Source: Ensifer sp. PDNC004 (GTDB lineage: Bacteria; Pseudomonadota; Alphaproteobacteria; Rhizobiales; Rhizobiaceae). Taken from it: 64,000 nt of DNA. Location of the stretch: positions 3,312,501 to 3,376,500 of the forward strand of contig NZ_CP070353.1 of assembly GCF_016919405.1 (NCBI RefSeq), given 5' to 3'. Both the position numbers and the translations under genes were made by a program. Of the stretch, positions 38,072 through 48,642 are shown piece by piece (the first letter of the stretch is position 1; every line of letters begins with the position of its first letter). The notes beneath the pieces are model-generated. The model was given only the letters and a program-made list of their open reading frames with translations, ran no database searches and was not told the origin of the DNA.

Positions 38072-39253
38072 TTATTGCAACAGCTCCAGCCCGACCGCGG
38101 TTGCCTCACCGCCGCCGATGCAAAGCGAGGCAATGCCGCGCTTGACGCCTTTGGCGCGCATGGCGTGCAGGAGCGTCACGATGATGCGGGCGCCGGACGC
38201 GCCGATCGGATGGCCAAGTGCGCAGGCGCCGCCGTTGACGTTGACGATATCGTCCGACAGACCGAGGTCGCGGATCGCCGCCATCGCCACCACGGCGAAG
38301 GCCTCGTTGATTTCGTAGAGGCCGACGCTGCCCTTCTCCCAGGCAAGCTTGGCCATCAGCTTGTCGATCGCGCCGATCGGCGCGGTCGTGAACCAGGCCG
38401 GTTCCTGGGCGTGGCCCGCATGGCCCGCGACGATTGCAAGCGGCGTCAGTCCGCGCTTTTCCGCTTCGCTTGCGCGCATCAGGATCAGTGCGGCAGCGCC
38501 GTCCGAAATCGACGACGAATTGGCCGCCGTCACGCTGCCGCCGTCGCGGAAGGCGGGTTTCAGCTTCGGGATCTTGGCCGGATCGGATTTTGCCGGCTGC
38601 TCGTCGCGGTCGAGATTGGCGGTCTGGCGCTTGCCGGCGTCAGCGACCGCCACGATTTCATCGGCAAAGGAACCATCCTCAGTTGCCCGGTTGGCGCGCT
38701 CCAGCGAACGCAAAGCGAAGCCGTCCTGATCGGCACGCGAGAACTGGTAGTGCTCGGCCGTGTCCTCGGCATAGGTGCCCATCAGCCGGCCGGAATAGGC
38801 GTCTTCGAGACCGTCGAGGAACATGTGGTCCTTGACTTCGCCATGACCCAGGCGGAAGCCGCCGCGCGCCTTCGGCAGCAGATAGGGGGCGTTGGTCATC
38901 GACTCCATGCCGCCGACCGCAAGCACCGAGGCACTGCCGGAAAGGAGTGCGTCGTGGCCAAGCATCAGCGCCTTCATGCCGGAGCCGCAGACCTTGGAAA
39001 TGGTCGTCGACGGCGTCTCCTTGCCGAGGCCCGCGCCAAGGGCTGCCTGACGCGCCGGGTTCTGGCCGATGCCGGCCGGCAGCACATTGCCCATCAGAAC
39101 CTCGTCGACAGCATCAAGGCCGGCACGATCGAGTGCGGCTTTGAGCGCGATGGCGCCGATTTCGGGTGCGGTCAAATCCTTGAGGCTGCCCTGAAAGGCG
39201 CCCATTGGCGTGCGGGCCGCCGAAACGATGACGATCGGGTCAGTTCTGCTCAT
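38072..39253 (-). CDS. Acetyl-CoA acyltransferase (thiolase)
   Basis: 393-residue thiolase. Nucleophilic C89 lies in ISKVCGSGMKA, catalytic His in CALGHPIGASGARI and C378 in SLCIGGGEATA. It condenses or cleaves acyl-CoA. Biosynthetic acetoacetyl-CoA thiolase (PhbA/AtoB) or a degradative thiolase for isoleucine breakdown cannot be told apart here, but its place just after lpdV on the same strand favours branched-chain catabolism. GGGAGAAAG lies just before the ATG at 39253. A palindromic repeat separates it from lpdV. Confidence 0.93.
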   Translation of the reverse strand: MSRTDPIVIVSAARTPMGAFQGSLKDLTAPEIGAIALKAALDRAGLDAVDEVLMGNVLPAGIGQNPARQAALGAGLGKETPSTTISKVCGSGMKALMLGHDALLSGSASVLAVGGMESMTNAPYLLPKARGGFRLGHGEVKDHMFLDGLEDAYSGRLMGTYAEDTAEHYQFSRADQDGFALRSLERANRATEDGSFADEIVAVADAGKRQTANLDRDEQPAKSDPAKIPKLKPAFRDGGSVTAANSSSISDGAAALILMRASEAEKRGLTPLAIVAGHAGHAQEPAWFTTAPIGAIDKLMAKLAWEKGSVGLYEINEAFAVVAMAAIRDLGLSDDIVNVNGGACALGHPIGASGARIIVTLLHAMRAKGVKRGIASLCIGGGEATAVGLELLQ

Positions 39254-39308
39254 GTCTTTCTCCCATACGGAAAACGGCAATGGTTGGTGCAGGCGCTTGT
39301 CTCGCATT

Positions 39309-39334
39309 CCCTTCTCCCCGCGTGCGGGGAGAAG
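39309..39334. repeat. Rhizobial intergenic palindromic element
   Basis: CCTTCTCCCCGC-GT-GCGGGGAGAAGG, a perfect 12-base stem, followed by TGGCCGGCAGGCTGGATGAG. I recognise this CTTCTCCCCGC...GGATGAGGGG form as a dispersed intergenic repeat of Rhizobiaceae genomes. Here it lies between lpdV and the thiolase gene. Confidence 0.75.
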
Positions 39335-39378
39335 GTGGCCGGCAGGCTGGATGAGGGGCCATTTTACAACGCGAAGCG

Positions 39379-40773
39379 TCAGATATGCAGTGCGTGTCCC
39401 AGCGCCTTCAGCGCCGATTCCTGGAAGGCTTCGGACTGCGTCGGATGCGCATGGATCGTGCCAGCGATATCTTCGAGGCGCGCGCCCATTTCGATCGCCA
39501 GGCTGAAGCTTGCCGAGAGTTCCGAGACGCCGTGGCCGACCGCCTGGATGCCGAGCACCAGATGGTTGTCGGCGCGCGCGACGATGCGCACGAAACCGTC
39601 CTCGGCAAGCGTCGTCATGGCGCGGCCGTTCGCCTGGAAGGGGAACTGGCCAATCTTGATCTCGATGCCGCTCGCGCGTGCTTCGTCGGGCGAAAGGCCA
39701 GCGGTAACGATCTCGGGATCGGTGAAGCAGACGGCGGGGATGCAGCGCTTGTCCCAGCTGCGCTTGTGGCCGGCGACGATCTCCGCGACCATCTCGCCCT
39801 GCGCCATGGCGCGGTGCGCCAGCATCGGCTCGCCGGTGACATCGCCGATCGCATAGATGCCGCGCATGGAGGTGCGGCACTGGTCGTCGACGCGGATGAA
39901 GCGGCCGGTGCGGTCGAGGTCGATTTCTTCGAGGCCGAAGCCTTCGGTCACCGGCTGGCGACCGACGGTGACGAGCACCTTTTCGGCAGCGACATTGATG
40001 GCGCGGCCGTTGTGTTCGGCTTGCAGGCTGCCGGTCTCCGTGGAGTAGCTCTTGGCGACCGTCTGGGTGAAGACCTCGATCCCGAGTTCGCCAAGGCGCT
40101 TGCCGATCGGCTTCGTCAGATCGGCGTCATACAGCGGCAGGATGCGGGGCTGCGCTTCGAGCACGGTGACGTGGCTGCCGAGCTTGGCAAAGGCGGTGCC
40201 GAGTTCGAGGCCGATATAGCCGCCGCCGATGACAGCGAGGCTCTTCGGCACGCTCTTCAACGACAGGGCCTCGGTCGAGGAGATGATCGGCCCGCCGAAG
40301 GGCAGGTCCGGCAGCTCGATCGGTGCGGAGCCGGTGGCTATCACGATCGCTTCGGCGCGGATGCGCTGCAGCCCGGTTTCTGTCTCGACATCGACTGTCT
40401 TGCCATCGATGAAGCGGGCCGCGCCGACGACCGCCTTGACGCCGGCTTTCTTCAAAAGCCCGATGACGCCGCCGTTCAGCCGGCCGACGATACCGTCCTT
40501 CCAGGCGATGGTATGGGCGAGATCGATCGAGGGGTTGGCCAGCGACAGGCCGAGCGGGTTGCGGCCGGAAGCGGCCGCGCGCAGTTTGTGAAACTCTTCA
40601 GCCGCATGGATCAGGGCCTTGGAGGGGATGCAGCCGACATTCAGGCAGGTGCCGCCGGCCTTGGCCTTCTCGACGATGACGGTGTCGATGCCGAGCTGGC
40701 CGGCGCGGATGGCGCAGATATAGCCGCCGGGGCCGGCGCCGATGACGAGCAGCTTGCAGGAAATTTCCTTCAT
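39379..40773 (-). CDS. lpdV: Dihydrolipoyl dehydrogenase (E3 of branched-chain complex)
   Basis: 464-residue FAD disulfide oxidoreductase. It has FAD-binding GAGPGGYICAIRAGQLG, the redox pair C43/C48 in GGTCLNVGCIPSK, NAD-binding GGGYIGLELGTAFAKLG, and the H443/E448 dyad in HAHPTQSE. It reoxidises dihydrolipoamide of the E2 encoded 7 bases upstream. Last of the four bkd genes. Confidence 0.95.
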   Translation of the reverse strand: MKEISCKLLVIGAGPGGYICAIRAGQLGIDTVIVEKAKAGGTCLNVGCIPSKALIHAAEEFHKLRAAASGRNPLGLSLANPSIDLAHTIAWKDGIVGRLNGGVIGLLKKAGVKAVVGAARFIDGKTVDVETETGLQRIRAEAIVIATGSAPIELPDLPFGGPIISSTEALSLKSVPKSLAVIGGGYIGLELGTAFAKLGSHVTVLEAQPRILPLYDADLTKPIGKRLGELGIEVFTQTVAKSYSTETGSLQAEHNGRAINVAAEKVLVTVGRQPVTEGFGLEEIDLDRTGRFIRVDDQCRTSMRGIYAIGDVTGEPMLAHRAMAQGEMVAEIVAGHKRSWDKRCIPAVCFTDPEIVTAGLSPDEARASGIEIKIGQFPFQANGRAMTTLAEDGFVRIVARADNHLVLGIQAVGHGVSELSASFSLAIEMGARLEDIAGTIHAHPTQSEAFQESALKALGHALHI

Positions 40774-40780
40774 GATCGCC

Positions 40781-42079
40781 TCAAGCCTCCACGAAAATAA
40801 GCGCCGGCGTTTCGAGCAGGGTCTTCAGCCGCTGCATGAACACGGCCGCATCCCAGCCGTCAATGACGCGGTGATCGAAGCTCGAGGACAGGTTCATGAT
40901 CTTGCGTGGCACGAATTGCGTGCCGTCCCAGACCGGGCGGACGGCGAGCTTGTTGACGCCGATGATCGCGACCTCCGGGTGGTTGATGACCGGCGTGGTG
41001 ACGATGCCGCCGAGTGCGCCGAGCGAAGAGATCGTGATCGTCGATCCCGTCAGCTCGTCGCGGGTGGCGGTGCCGGTGCGGGCCGCTTCCGCCAGGCGAT
41101 TGAGTTCGTTGGCGCAATCCCAGATGCCGCGCGCTTCGGCATGGCGCACGACCGGAACGGTGAGGCCGGCCGGCGTCTGGGTGGCGATGCCGATGTTTAC
41201 GGCGTGATGGCGGCTGATGATGCCGGGGCCGTCGTCGAACGTGGCGTTGACGGCCGGCTGCTCGGAGATAGTGCGCACCAGCGCGCGCATCAGATAGGGC
41301 AGGATCGTCAGCTTCGGCTGCTCCGGCTTGCGATCGCGGTTCATCGTCGTTCGCAGATCCTCGAGCGCAGTCATGTCGACCTCTTCCACATAGGTGATGT
41401 GGGGAATGCGCGAGGTCGAAAGCGACATTTTCTCGGCGATGCGGCGGCGAAGGCCGGTCACCTTGATTTCATCGACGGCGGTCTTGCGCTGCAGGCCGGC
41501 CGGCGCCAGCGCCGGCTGGGCGCCGCGGGCGATGAACTGGTCGAGGTCGTCGTGGGTGATGCGGCCGGCAGGACCGGTGCCCGTCACCTGGCGCAGGTCG
41601 ACGCCACTTTCCTTGGCGCGCAGGCGCACGGCGGGTGACGCCAGCGCTTTCTCCTGCCGTTCACCGGGGGCATGTGCGCCGTTGGCTTGGACGCCATTTG
41701 CAACCGGTGCCTTGACCTCCACCTTGGCGGGCTGGGCCGGCTTGGCGAGCGGGGTGGGCGCCTCGACCTTTGCCGCGGGCTCTTCTTCCGCCTTGGCGGC
41801 CGGCTTTTCTTCCGCGGGAGCAGCCGTTCCGCCCTCGCCTGCGATCTCGATGCGGACAAGCGGCGCCTTCACCGCGACGGTGTCGCCCACCTCGGCGCCG
41901 AGCCAGAGCACCGTGCCGGTAACGGGCGAGGGGATTTCGACGGTTGCCTTGTCGGTCATCACCGCGGCGAGCACCATGTCCTCGCGCACGGGGTCACCCG
42001 GCTTCACATGCCATTCGACGAGTTCCGCCTCGGCCACGCCTTCGCCGACATCCGGCATCTTGATTACGAATTCGCCCAT
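40781..42079 (-). CDS. bkdB: Branched-chain 2-oxoacid dehydrogenase E2 (lipoyl acyltransferase)
   Basis: 432-residue E2. The lipoyl domain has the modified lysine K44 in MTDKATVEIP. An Ala/Pro/Glu-rich linker (about 85-130) leads to a peripheral-subunit-binding domain (ASPAVRLRAKESGVDLRQVTGTGPAGRITHDDL) and a catalytic domain ending in HRVIDG (H403, D407). It transfers isobutyryl, isovaleryl or 2-methylbutyryl groups to CoA. One base separates it from bkdA2. Confidence 0.95.
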   Translation of the reverse strand: MGEFVIKMPDVGEGVAEAELVEWHVKPGDPVREDMVLAAVMTDKATVEIPSPVTGTVLWLGAEVGDTVAVKAPLVRIEIAGEGGTAAPAEEKPAAKAEEEPAAKVEAPTPLAKPAQPAKVEVKAPVANGVQANGAHAPGERQEKALASPAVRLRAKESGVDLRQVTGTGPAGRITHDDLDQFIARGAQPALAPAGLQRKTAVDEIKVTGLRRRIAEKMSLSTSRIPHITYVEEVDMTALEDLRTTMNRDRKPEQPKLTILPYLMRALVRTISEQPAVNATFDDGPGIISRHHAVNIGIATQTPAGLTVPVVRHAEARGIWDCANELNRLAEAARTGTATRDELTGSTITISSLGALGGIVTTPVINHPEVAIIGVNKLAVRPVWDGTQFVPRKIMNLSSSFDHRVIDGWDAAVFMQRLKTLLETPALIFVEA

Positions 42080-42080
42080 C

Positions 42081-43094
42081 TCAGGCCTCCATCACTTCGA
42101 CGAGCGCGCGTCCGACGCGCGCGGGGCCGGGGAAATAGTCCCATTCCTGGGCGTGCGGGTAGGGTGTGTCCCAGCCGGCGACGCGCACGACGGGCGCTTC
42201 GAGATGGTAGAAGCAATGCTCCTGGACGAGGGCCGCCACTTCGCCGCCGAAGCCGGAGGTCAGCGTTGCCTCGTGCACGACGACGCAGCGCCCGGTCTTT
42301 TCCACCGACTTGACGATCGTATCGAGGTCGAGCGGCAGCAGGCTGCGCAAATCGATCACCTCGGCGTCGATGCCGGTTTCCTCGGCAGCGGCCAGCGCCA
42401 CATGCACCATGGTGCCATAGGCAACGACGGTGACGGCCGAACCCTCTCGGCGGACTTCCGCCTTGCCGATCGGGACGGTGTAGTGGCCTTCCGGCACCTC
42501 GCCGAGATCGTGCTTCGACCACGGAATGACCGGCCGGTCATGGTGGCCGTCGAAGGGACCGTTATAGAGCCGCTTCGGCTCGAGGAACATCACTGGATCC
42601 GGATCTTCGATCGAAGCGATCAGCAGGCCCTTGGCGTCATAGGGATTGGAGGGAACGACGACTTTCAGGCCGCAAACATGGGTGAACAGCGCTTCCGGGC
42701 TCTGGCTGTGCGTCTGGCCGCCGAAGATGCCGCCGCCCGTCGGCATGCGCAGCACGATCGGGCAGGTGAAGTCGCCGTTGGAGCGGTAGCGGATGCGGGC
42801 CGCTTCCTGGGTGATCTGGTCGTAAGCCGGGTACATGTAGTCGGCGAACTGGATCTCGACGCAGGGCTTCAGGCCGTAGGCGGCCATGCCGATTGCCGTG
42901 CCGACGATGCCGCTTTCGCTGATCGGCGCGTCGAAACAGCGTGTCTTGCCGTATTTCGCCTGGAGGCCTTGCGTGCAGCGGAAGACGCCGCCGAAATAGC
43001 CGACGTCCTCGCCGAAGACGACGACATTGTCATCGCGCTCCATGGACACGTCCATGGCGCTGCGCACGGCTTCGATCATTGTCATTCTGGCCAT
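42081..43094 (-). CDS. bkdA2: Branched-chain 2-oxoacid dehydrogenase E1 beta
   Basis: 337-residue thiamine-diphosphate enzyme beta subunit (TMIEAVRSAMD, VVVFGEDVGYFGGVFRCTQGL, PISESGIVGTAIGMA, AYDQITQEAARIRYRS, GGIFGGQTHSQSPE). It pairs with BkdA1 in decarboxylating branched-chain 2-oxoacids. The start at 43094 is one base past the bkdA1 stop, with AGGA upstream. Confidence 0.95.
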   Translation of the reverse strand: MARMTMIEAVRSAMDVSMERDDNVVVFGEDVGYFGGVFRCTQGLQAKYGKTRCFDAPISESGIVGTAIGMAAYGLKPCVEIQFADYMYPAYDQITQEAARIRYRSNGDFTCPIVLRMPTGGGIFGGQTHSQSPEALFTHVCGLKVVVPSNPYDAKGLLIASIEDPDPVMFLEPKRLYNGPFDGHHDRPVIPWSKHDLGEVPEGHYTVPIGKAEVRREGSAVTVVAYGTMVHVALAAAEETGIDAEVIDLRSLLPLDLDTIVKSVEKTGRCVVVHEATLTSGFGGEVAALVQEHCFYHLEAPVVRVAGWDTPYPHAQEWDYFPGPARVGRALVEVMEA

Positions 43095-43095
43095 A

Positions 43096-44406
<1,311 letters not shown>

Positions 44407-44410
44407 TCAC

Positions 44411-44458
44411 GCATTTCCGGACGCAGGGGCGCTAGGGCCCTTGCTGGAAATGCTCTGG
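44411..44458. repeat. Rhizobial GCATTTCC...GGAAATGC element
   Basis: CACGCATTTCCGGACGCAG on the left and TTGCTGGAAATGCTCTGG on the right. I recognise this pairing as a common rhizobial intergenic repeat (ACGCATTTCCGGACGC...TGCTGGAAATGCTCTA), here with a diverged centre. Confidence 0.6.
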
Positions 44459-44747
44459 GTCGGGACAACGATGGGCCTGAGGTGTACGAGGACGTGCAAT
44501 GTGACCGGCAAGGCTCCTCCGCCTAAGGTCTGCACAGACTCCTCCTAAAAGCCCCCGCTCTCCCAACGGGAATGCTCACAGACTGCCACGAGTTCCGGGG
44601 CTTATGAAGGTCTTTCCGTGTCGCGGGGCAGGGGCAGGCGAAGAAAGATAGAATCCTGCCGGGAGTGCGCCCACGCGTTGTGTCGGACATCTTCCCGTCG
44701 GCCATTGCCGGTAATTTTCTTTCGCGGCTATCCGCCGGCGACGGCGG

Positions 44748-46079
44748 TCAGACCGGCGGGGCGATGGTGATCGGCGTTCCATCGAGGAAGCGCGAGAGCC
44801 GGAACGGCGTCGGATCGACGATCGGTTCTGCGCCGGTCACGAGGTCTGCGACGAGGTGGCCGGCGCCGGGGCCAATGCCGAAACCGTGGCCGGAAAAGCC
44901 CGTTGCGATCATGAGGCCCGGAACGGTCTCGGCGGGCGAGATGACGGGCACGGCATCGGGCGTCACGTCGATCAGGCCGGCCCAGATCTGCTGCACCTTG
45001 GTTTCGCGCAGCAAGGGCAAGGCCTTGGCGGCCGCATCGAGCGCATGCAGGGCGCGGCGCGAATCCGGATTGGGATCGAGCACGCGGTGACGCTCGAAGG
45101 CGCCGGGCCGGTCGAGGGGCACGGTGCCGATCTCGAATAGCTCGTTCCAGCTCTGGGCGCTCAGGCCCACCTGCACGGCATCGCCCTCCGCTTTTCGTGC
45201 CGGCTGGAAATCGCGGAAGAAGGCAAAGCTGTCGGGCACGATCGCGTGCAGATTGGCGGCGCCATCGGCAATCGTGTAGCCGCCGTCGAGGCGCTTGCGA
45301 TAGGCATAGGTCGCGGTTGCACCAGCCCCCTCCGGACCGCCCGAGACCGGGCCGGTTCTCAACACCGTGTTGCGAACTTTCAGCTGCGGCAATCTTATGC
45401 CGAGGCCTTTGAGGAACAGCCTCGACCAGGCGCCACCGGCGACGATGATGGTCGACGTCTCGATGCGGCCCCTCTCGGTCACGACGGCGGAAATCCGCCC
45501 GGCAGCCTTCTCGACGCCGCGCACGGCGCAGCCTGTAAGAACTTTGGCACCGGCGCGGCGGGCGCCAGCGACGATGGCAGGCACGGCCTTTTGCGGTTCG
45601 GCCCGGCCGTCGCTCGGCGTGAAGAGCCCGCCTGGGTAGCGGATCGCTGTACCCGGCATCATCGCTTCTGTCGTGTCGGAGCCGAGTTGTACGCTATCGA
45701 CACCGTAGGGCCTTGCCATGGCAAGCCAGGCGTCTCGGTTGGCGACGTCGCGCTCGTTCTCGGAGATGTAAAGAATGCCGCTGCGGCGAAAGCCGGTCTC
45801 GCCGCAGACGCGGGCGTCGAGCGTGTCCCAGATCTTCAGCGCCTCGATCGCCAGCGGGATTTCGCGCTCGTCGCGGCCCATGACCCGCACCCAGCCCCAG
45901 TTGCGGCTCGATTGCTCGGCTCCGGGCATACCCTTCTCACAGAGCACGACATCGATGCCGCGCTCGGCGAGGAAGAGCGCGGTGCAGACGCCGATGATGC
46001 CGCCGCCGACGATGACGACGTCGGCCTTGGCGGGCAAGGTGGTGTCTGTGGCGATGAGATCGAGTGTGGGGCCAGGCAT
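44748..46079 (-). CDS. FAD-dependent D-amino-acid/amine oxidase-like protein
   Basis: 443-residue DadA/DAO-type flavoprotein. It has the dinucleotide-binding motif VVIVGGGIIGVCTALFLAERG (about 20-40), SSRNWGWVRVMGRDEREIPLA, IIVAGGAWSRLFLKGLGIRLP and C-terminal GFSGHGFGIGPGAGHLVADLV. It probably oxidises a D-amino acid, sarcosine-like amine or opine; the substrate is unknown. The start at 46079 gives a normal family N-terminus but lacks a good Shine-Dalgarno sequence. Divergent from the ModE-like gene, convergent with nothing to its left. Confidence 0.88.
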   Translation of the reverse strand: MPGPTLDLIATDTTLPAKADVVIVGGGIIGVCTALFLAERGIDVVLCEKGMPGAEQSSRNWGWVRVMGRDEREIPLAIEALKIWDTLDARVCGETGFRRSGILYISENERDVANRDAWLAMARPYGVDSVQLGSDTTEAMMPGTAIRYPGGLFTPSDGRAEPQKAVPAIVAGARRAGAKVLTGCAVRGVEKAAGRISAVVTERGRIETSTIIVAGGAWSRLFLKGLGIRLPQLKVRNTVLRTGPVSGGPEGAGATATYAYRKRLDGGYTIADGAANLHAIVPDSFAFFRDFQPARKAEGDAVQVGLSAQSWNELFEIGTVPLDRPGAFERHRVLDPNPDSRRALHALDAAAKALPLLRETKVQQIWAGLIDVTPDAVPVISPAETVPGLMIATGFSGHGFGIGPGAGHLVADLVTGAEPIVDPTPFRLSRFLDGTPITIAPPV

Positions 46080-46253
46080 GGGGGCACTTTCGGGCAGGGA
46101 AGTATCGCAGTCATCGGTGCATGCCGCCGCCGCGAGATCAAGACCTGCAATCTGGCTAAGGATCGAAAGCGCGTGGTTTGCCGGCTCACTTTGTTTGGGA
46201 AAGCCGGTTCGCCTTGCCACCGGGCGGACTTCCGGTTTCCGCCTGGAGCTTCT

Positions 46254-46667
46254 ATGCTTGCCCGCATGAGTGAACGCCGCCCCGATCTTCGCCCCGTCCT
46301 GCGCATCGATTTTCCGCCCGCCGATCGGCTCGGCCGCGGCAAGATCCTGTTGCTCGAACTGATCCGCGAGACCGGCTCCATCTCCGCTGCCGGGCGGGCG
46401 ATGGACATGTCGTACCGCCGCGCCTGGCTGCTGGTCGATGCCTTGAACCGGATGTTCCGCGAGCCTTCGGTTGAATCGCAGCGAGGCGGCAAGCAGGGTG
46501 GCGGGGCGGCGCTGACGGCGTTCGGCGAAGAGCTCATCCGTCGCTACCGCGAAATGGAAGAGAAGGCGCAGGCGGTGATTGCCGATGATCTCGCCTGGCT
46601 CGAAAGTGTTCGGAGCAGCGATACACCACCGTCCGATACGGCACCTGTTGTTTCCCAAAAAGCCTAG
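46254..46667 (+). CDS. ModE-type regulator lacking molybdate-binding domains
   Basis: 137-residue winged-helix protein matching only the N-terminal DNA-binding part of ModE (RGKILLLELIRETGSISAAGRAMDMSYRRAWLLVDALN, with the LysR-like helix-turn-helix). The C-terminal Mop/TOBE molybdate-binding half of E. coli ModE is missing, as in many rhizobial homologues. ATG at 46254 is preferred (GGAG 6 bases upstream); an ATG four codons later is possible. It sits tail-to-tail with modC, so it probably regulates modABC through the palindrome upstream of modA. Confidence 0.85.
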   Translation: MLARMSERRPDLRPVLRIDFPPADRLGRGKILLLELIRETGSISAAGRAMDMSYRRAWLLVDALNRMFREPSVESQRGGKQGGGAALTAFGEELIRRYREMEEKAQAVIADDLAWLESVRSSDTPPSDTAPVVSQKA

Positions 46668-46676
46668 GACGTCCTT

Positions 46677-46698
46677 GGTGCGTTCCCATGAACGCACC
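46677..46698. terminator. Hairpin between convergent modE-like and modC genes
   Basis: GGTGCGTTC-CCAT-GAACGCACC, a perfect 9-base stem in the 36-base gap between the two converging genes. No T run follows. Confidence 0.6.
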
Positions 46699-46703
46699 AC
46701 GCT

Positions 46704-47777
46704 CTAGTGATCGATCGCCACCGACTTGATGACGGCATAGACGGTCTTGCCGGGAACAAGCTGCAGCACGTCCCGCGAAAAGCGGGTGATGCGGGCGGCA
46801 ATGGTCGCATCACCGCAAGTCACCCGGACATCCACGCTGCCATCGTCCTCCGATGTCAGCGTCAGTATGCGCCCTTCGAGTACATTGAGCGCGCTGATCT
46901 CCACTGGTCTCGACGTCGCCAGCATGACGTCGCGGGCGGCGATGTGCAGGCGGAGCCTGCCTCCGGGCGTGGCGCTGACACCGGCGATGCGCAGCCGTTC
47001 CCGTCCGACGCGCACCGTCGTCAGTTCGTGAGCCGGATCGGTTCCCTCGACCTCGCCCTCCAAGAGGACGCCGGCCTCGCGCCGGCCGGTGGCAAGCGTG
47101 GCGGCGGGTGTGCTCAACACTTCGGCCGCTGCACCGGACGCGGTCACCCGGCCGTTTTCGAGCACCACGACGCGCCGTGCCAGCCGGGAGACTTCGCTGA
47201 TGGAGTGGCTGACATAGACGATCGGGATACCGGCGTCGTCGCGCAGCCGCTCGAGATAGGGCAGGATCTCGGCCTTGCGCGCCTCGTCGAGGGCGGCGAG
47301 CGGTTCGTCCATCAGCAGCAGCCGCGGTGCCGCAAGCAGGGCCCGGCCGATCGCCACGCGCTGCCTTTCGCCGCCGGATAGAGCCGACGGGCTGCGATCG
47401 AGCAGATGGCCGATGCCGAGCATCTCGACGGTGCGGGTTAAGTCTCCGCCCGAGCCGCCGTTGCCCGCAAACCAGCGGCCATAGGCGAGGTTGCGGCGCA
47501 CGCTCAAGTGCGGGAAGAGCCGCGCCTCCTGGAAGACATAGCCGAAGCGGCGGCGGTGCACCGGCGTGAAGATCCTCTTCTCGCTGTCGGCGATGACGTC
47601 GCCGTTAAGCAGCACGCGGCCGCTTTCCGGCTTCAAGAGCCCGGCGATGATGTTGATCAGCGAGGTCTTGCCAGAGCCGGACCGGCCGAACAATGCGGTC
47701 ACGCCGCCATCCGAAGTAAAGGCGGCATCGAGCGCGAAATTACCGAGCTGGTGGCGGGCTTCGACGGTGAGGCTCAT
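46704..47777 (-). CDS. modC: Molybdate ABC transporter ATP-binding protein
   Basis: 357-residue ATPase. Walker [10 protein letters not shown] is at 31-39, signature [16 protein letters not shown] follows, then Walker [13 protein letters not shown] and the H-loop [16 protein letters not shown]-terminal TOBE/Mop domain (about 290-355: [17 protein letters not shown]...[16 protein letters not shown]) binds molybdate. The start overlaps the modB stop by 4 bases. Confidence 0.95.
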   Translation of the reverse strand: MSLTVEARHQLGNFALDAAFTSDGGVTALFGRSGSGKTSLINIIAGLLKPESGRVLLNGDVIADSEKRIFTPVHRRRFGYVFQEARLFPHLSVRRNLAYGRWFAGNGGSGGDLTRTVEMLGIGHLLDRSPSALSGGERQRVAIGRALLAAPRLLLMDEPLAALDEARKAEILPYLERLRDDAGIPIVYVSHSISEVSRLARRVVVLENGRVTASGAAAEVLSTPAATLATGRREAGVLLEGEVEGTDPAHELTTVRVGRERLRIAGVSATPGGRLRLHIAARDVMLATSRPVEISALNVLEGRILTLTSEDDGSVDVRVTCGDATIAARITRFSRDVLQLVPGKTVYAVIKSVAIDH

Positions 47778-48475
47778 TGGGCCGCCACCCGGCGCGCGGC
47801 AAAGGTCGCCAGCAGTTCGGAGAAGATCAGCGCGGCCATGGAAATGATGACGGAAATGATCGTCAGCCGCATGGCGCCGGCGTCGCCGCCCGGCACCTGG
47901 GTGAAGGTATAGATCGCAGCCGAGAGCGTCTGCGTTTCGCCGGGAATGTTGGAGACGAAGGTGATCGTTGCGCCGAATTCGCCCATCGCCTTGGCAAAGG
48001 CGATGATCATGCCGGCGATGATGCCGGGGATGATCAGCGGCAGGGTGACGGTGGCGAAGACCCAGAGCGGGCTCGCCCCGAGCGTCGTGGCCGCGTCCTC
48101 GAGCTTGCGGTCGACCGCCTCGATCGACAGGCGGATGCTGCGCACCATCAGCGGAAAGGCCATGACGGCGCAGGCGAGCGCCGCGCCGGTCCAGCGGAAG
48201 GAAAAGACCAGGCCGAAATAATCGGCGAAGAAGGCGCCGAGCGGGCCACGGCGACCGAAGAGCAGAAGCAGCAGGAAGCCGGTGACGACGGGCGGCAGGA
48301 TCAGCGGCAGATGGACAAGGCCGTTCAGCAGCGTCTTGCCCCAGAAGCGTCCGCGGGCAAGCAGCATGGCGACAGCGAGGGCGAAAGGCAGGCTACCGAT
48401 CATCGCGACGGTTGCGACGCGCAGGCTCAAGAGGATCGCCGTCCACTCCGCTTCGCTCACTGCAAGCCAGTCCAA
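47774..48475 (-). CDS. modB: Molybdate ABC transporter permease
   Basis: 233-residue inner-membrane permease with about five helices and the ABC coupling loop EAAATLGASP-type segment ([25 protein letters not shown]). The start is taken as TTG at 48475 (protein beginning [11 protein letters not shown], the family N-terminus), with GGGGAG 9 bases upstream; no ATG fits. It overlaps modC by 4 bases. A very stable hairpin separates it from modA. Confidence 0.9.
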   Translation of the reverse strand: MDWLAVSEAEWTAILLSLRVATVAMIGSLPFALAVAMLLARGRFWGKTLLNGLVHLPLILPPVVTGFLLLLLFGRRGPLGAFFADYFGLVFSFRWTGAALACAVMAFPLMVRSIRLSIEAVDRKLEDAATTLGASPLWVFATVTLPLIIPGIIAGMIIAFAKAMGEFGATITFVSNIPGETQTLSAAIYTFTQVPGGDAGAMRLTIISVIISMAALIFSELLATFAARRVAAQ

Positions 48476-48552
48476 CAGATGTCGCTCCCCGATGCCAGGC
48501 CGGTCAGACTTAGCTGTACGCTTCAGGCCGCCGCTGCCTCTCAAACACGATA

Positions 48553-48582
48553 ACGTCGCCCGCGTTTGGGCGCGGGCGACGT
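48553..48582 (-). terminator. Stable hairpin between modA and modB
   Basis: ACGTCGCCCGCG / CGCGGGCGACGT, a perfect 12-base GC-rich stem with a 6-base loop, lies in the modA-modB gap. Without a T run it is more likely a 3' stabiliser or attenuator, letting modA be expressed above modBC. Confidence 0.65.
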
Positions 48583-48642
48583 GTCACGATAGATGCTTCG
48601 CCTGCCTCTGGACAGCCGAGATCCGACGCGATTTCAGGTCGG

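Noticed and set aside
38075..39856. 593-codon plus-strand frame opposite the thiolase and lpdV
   Set aside because: It spans two genes and a repeat, with no recognisable domain. The thiolase and lpdV catalytic motifs are on the other strand.
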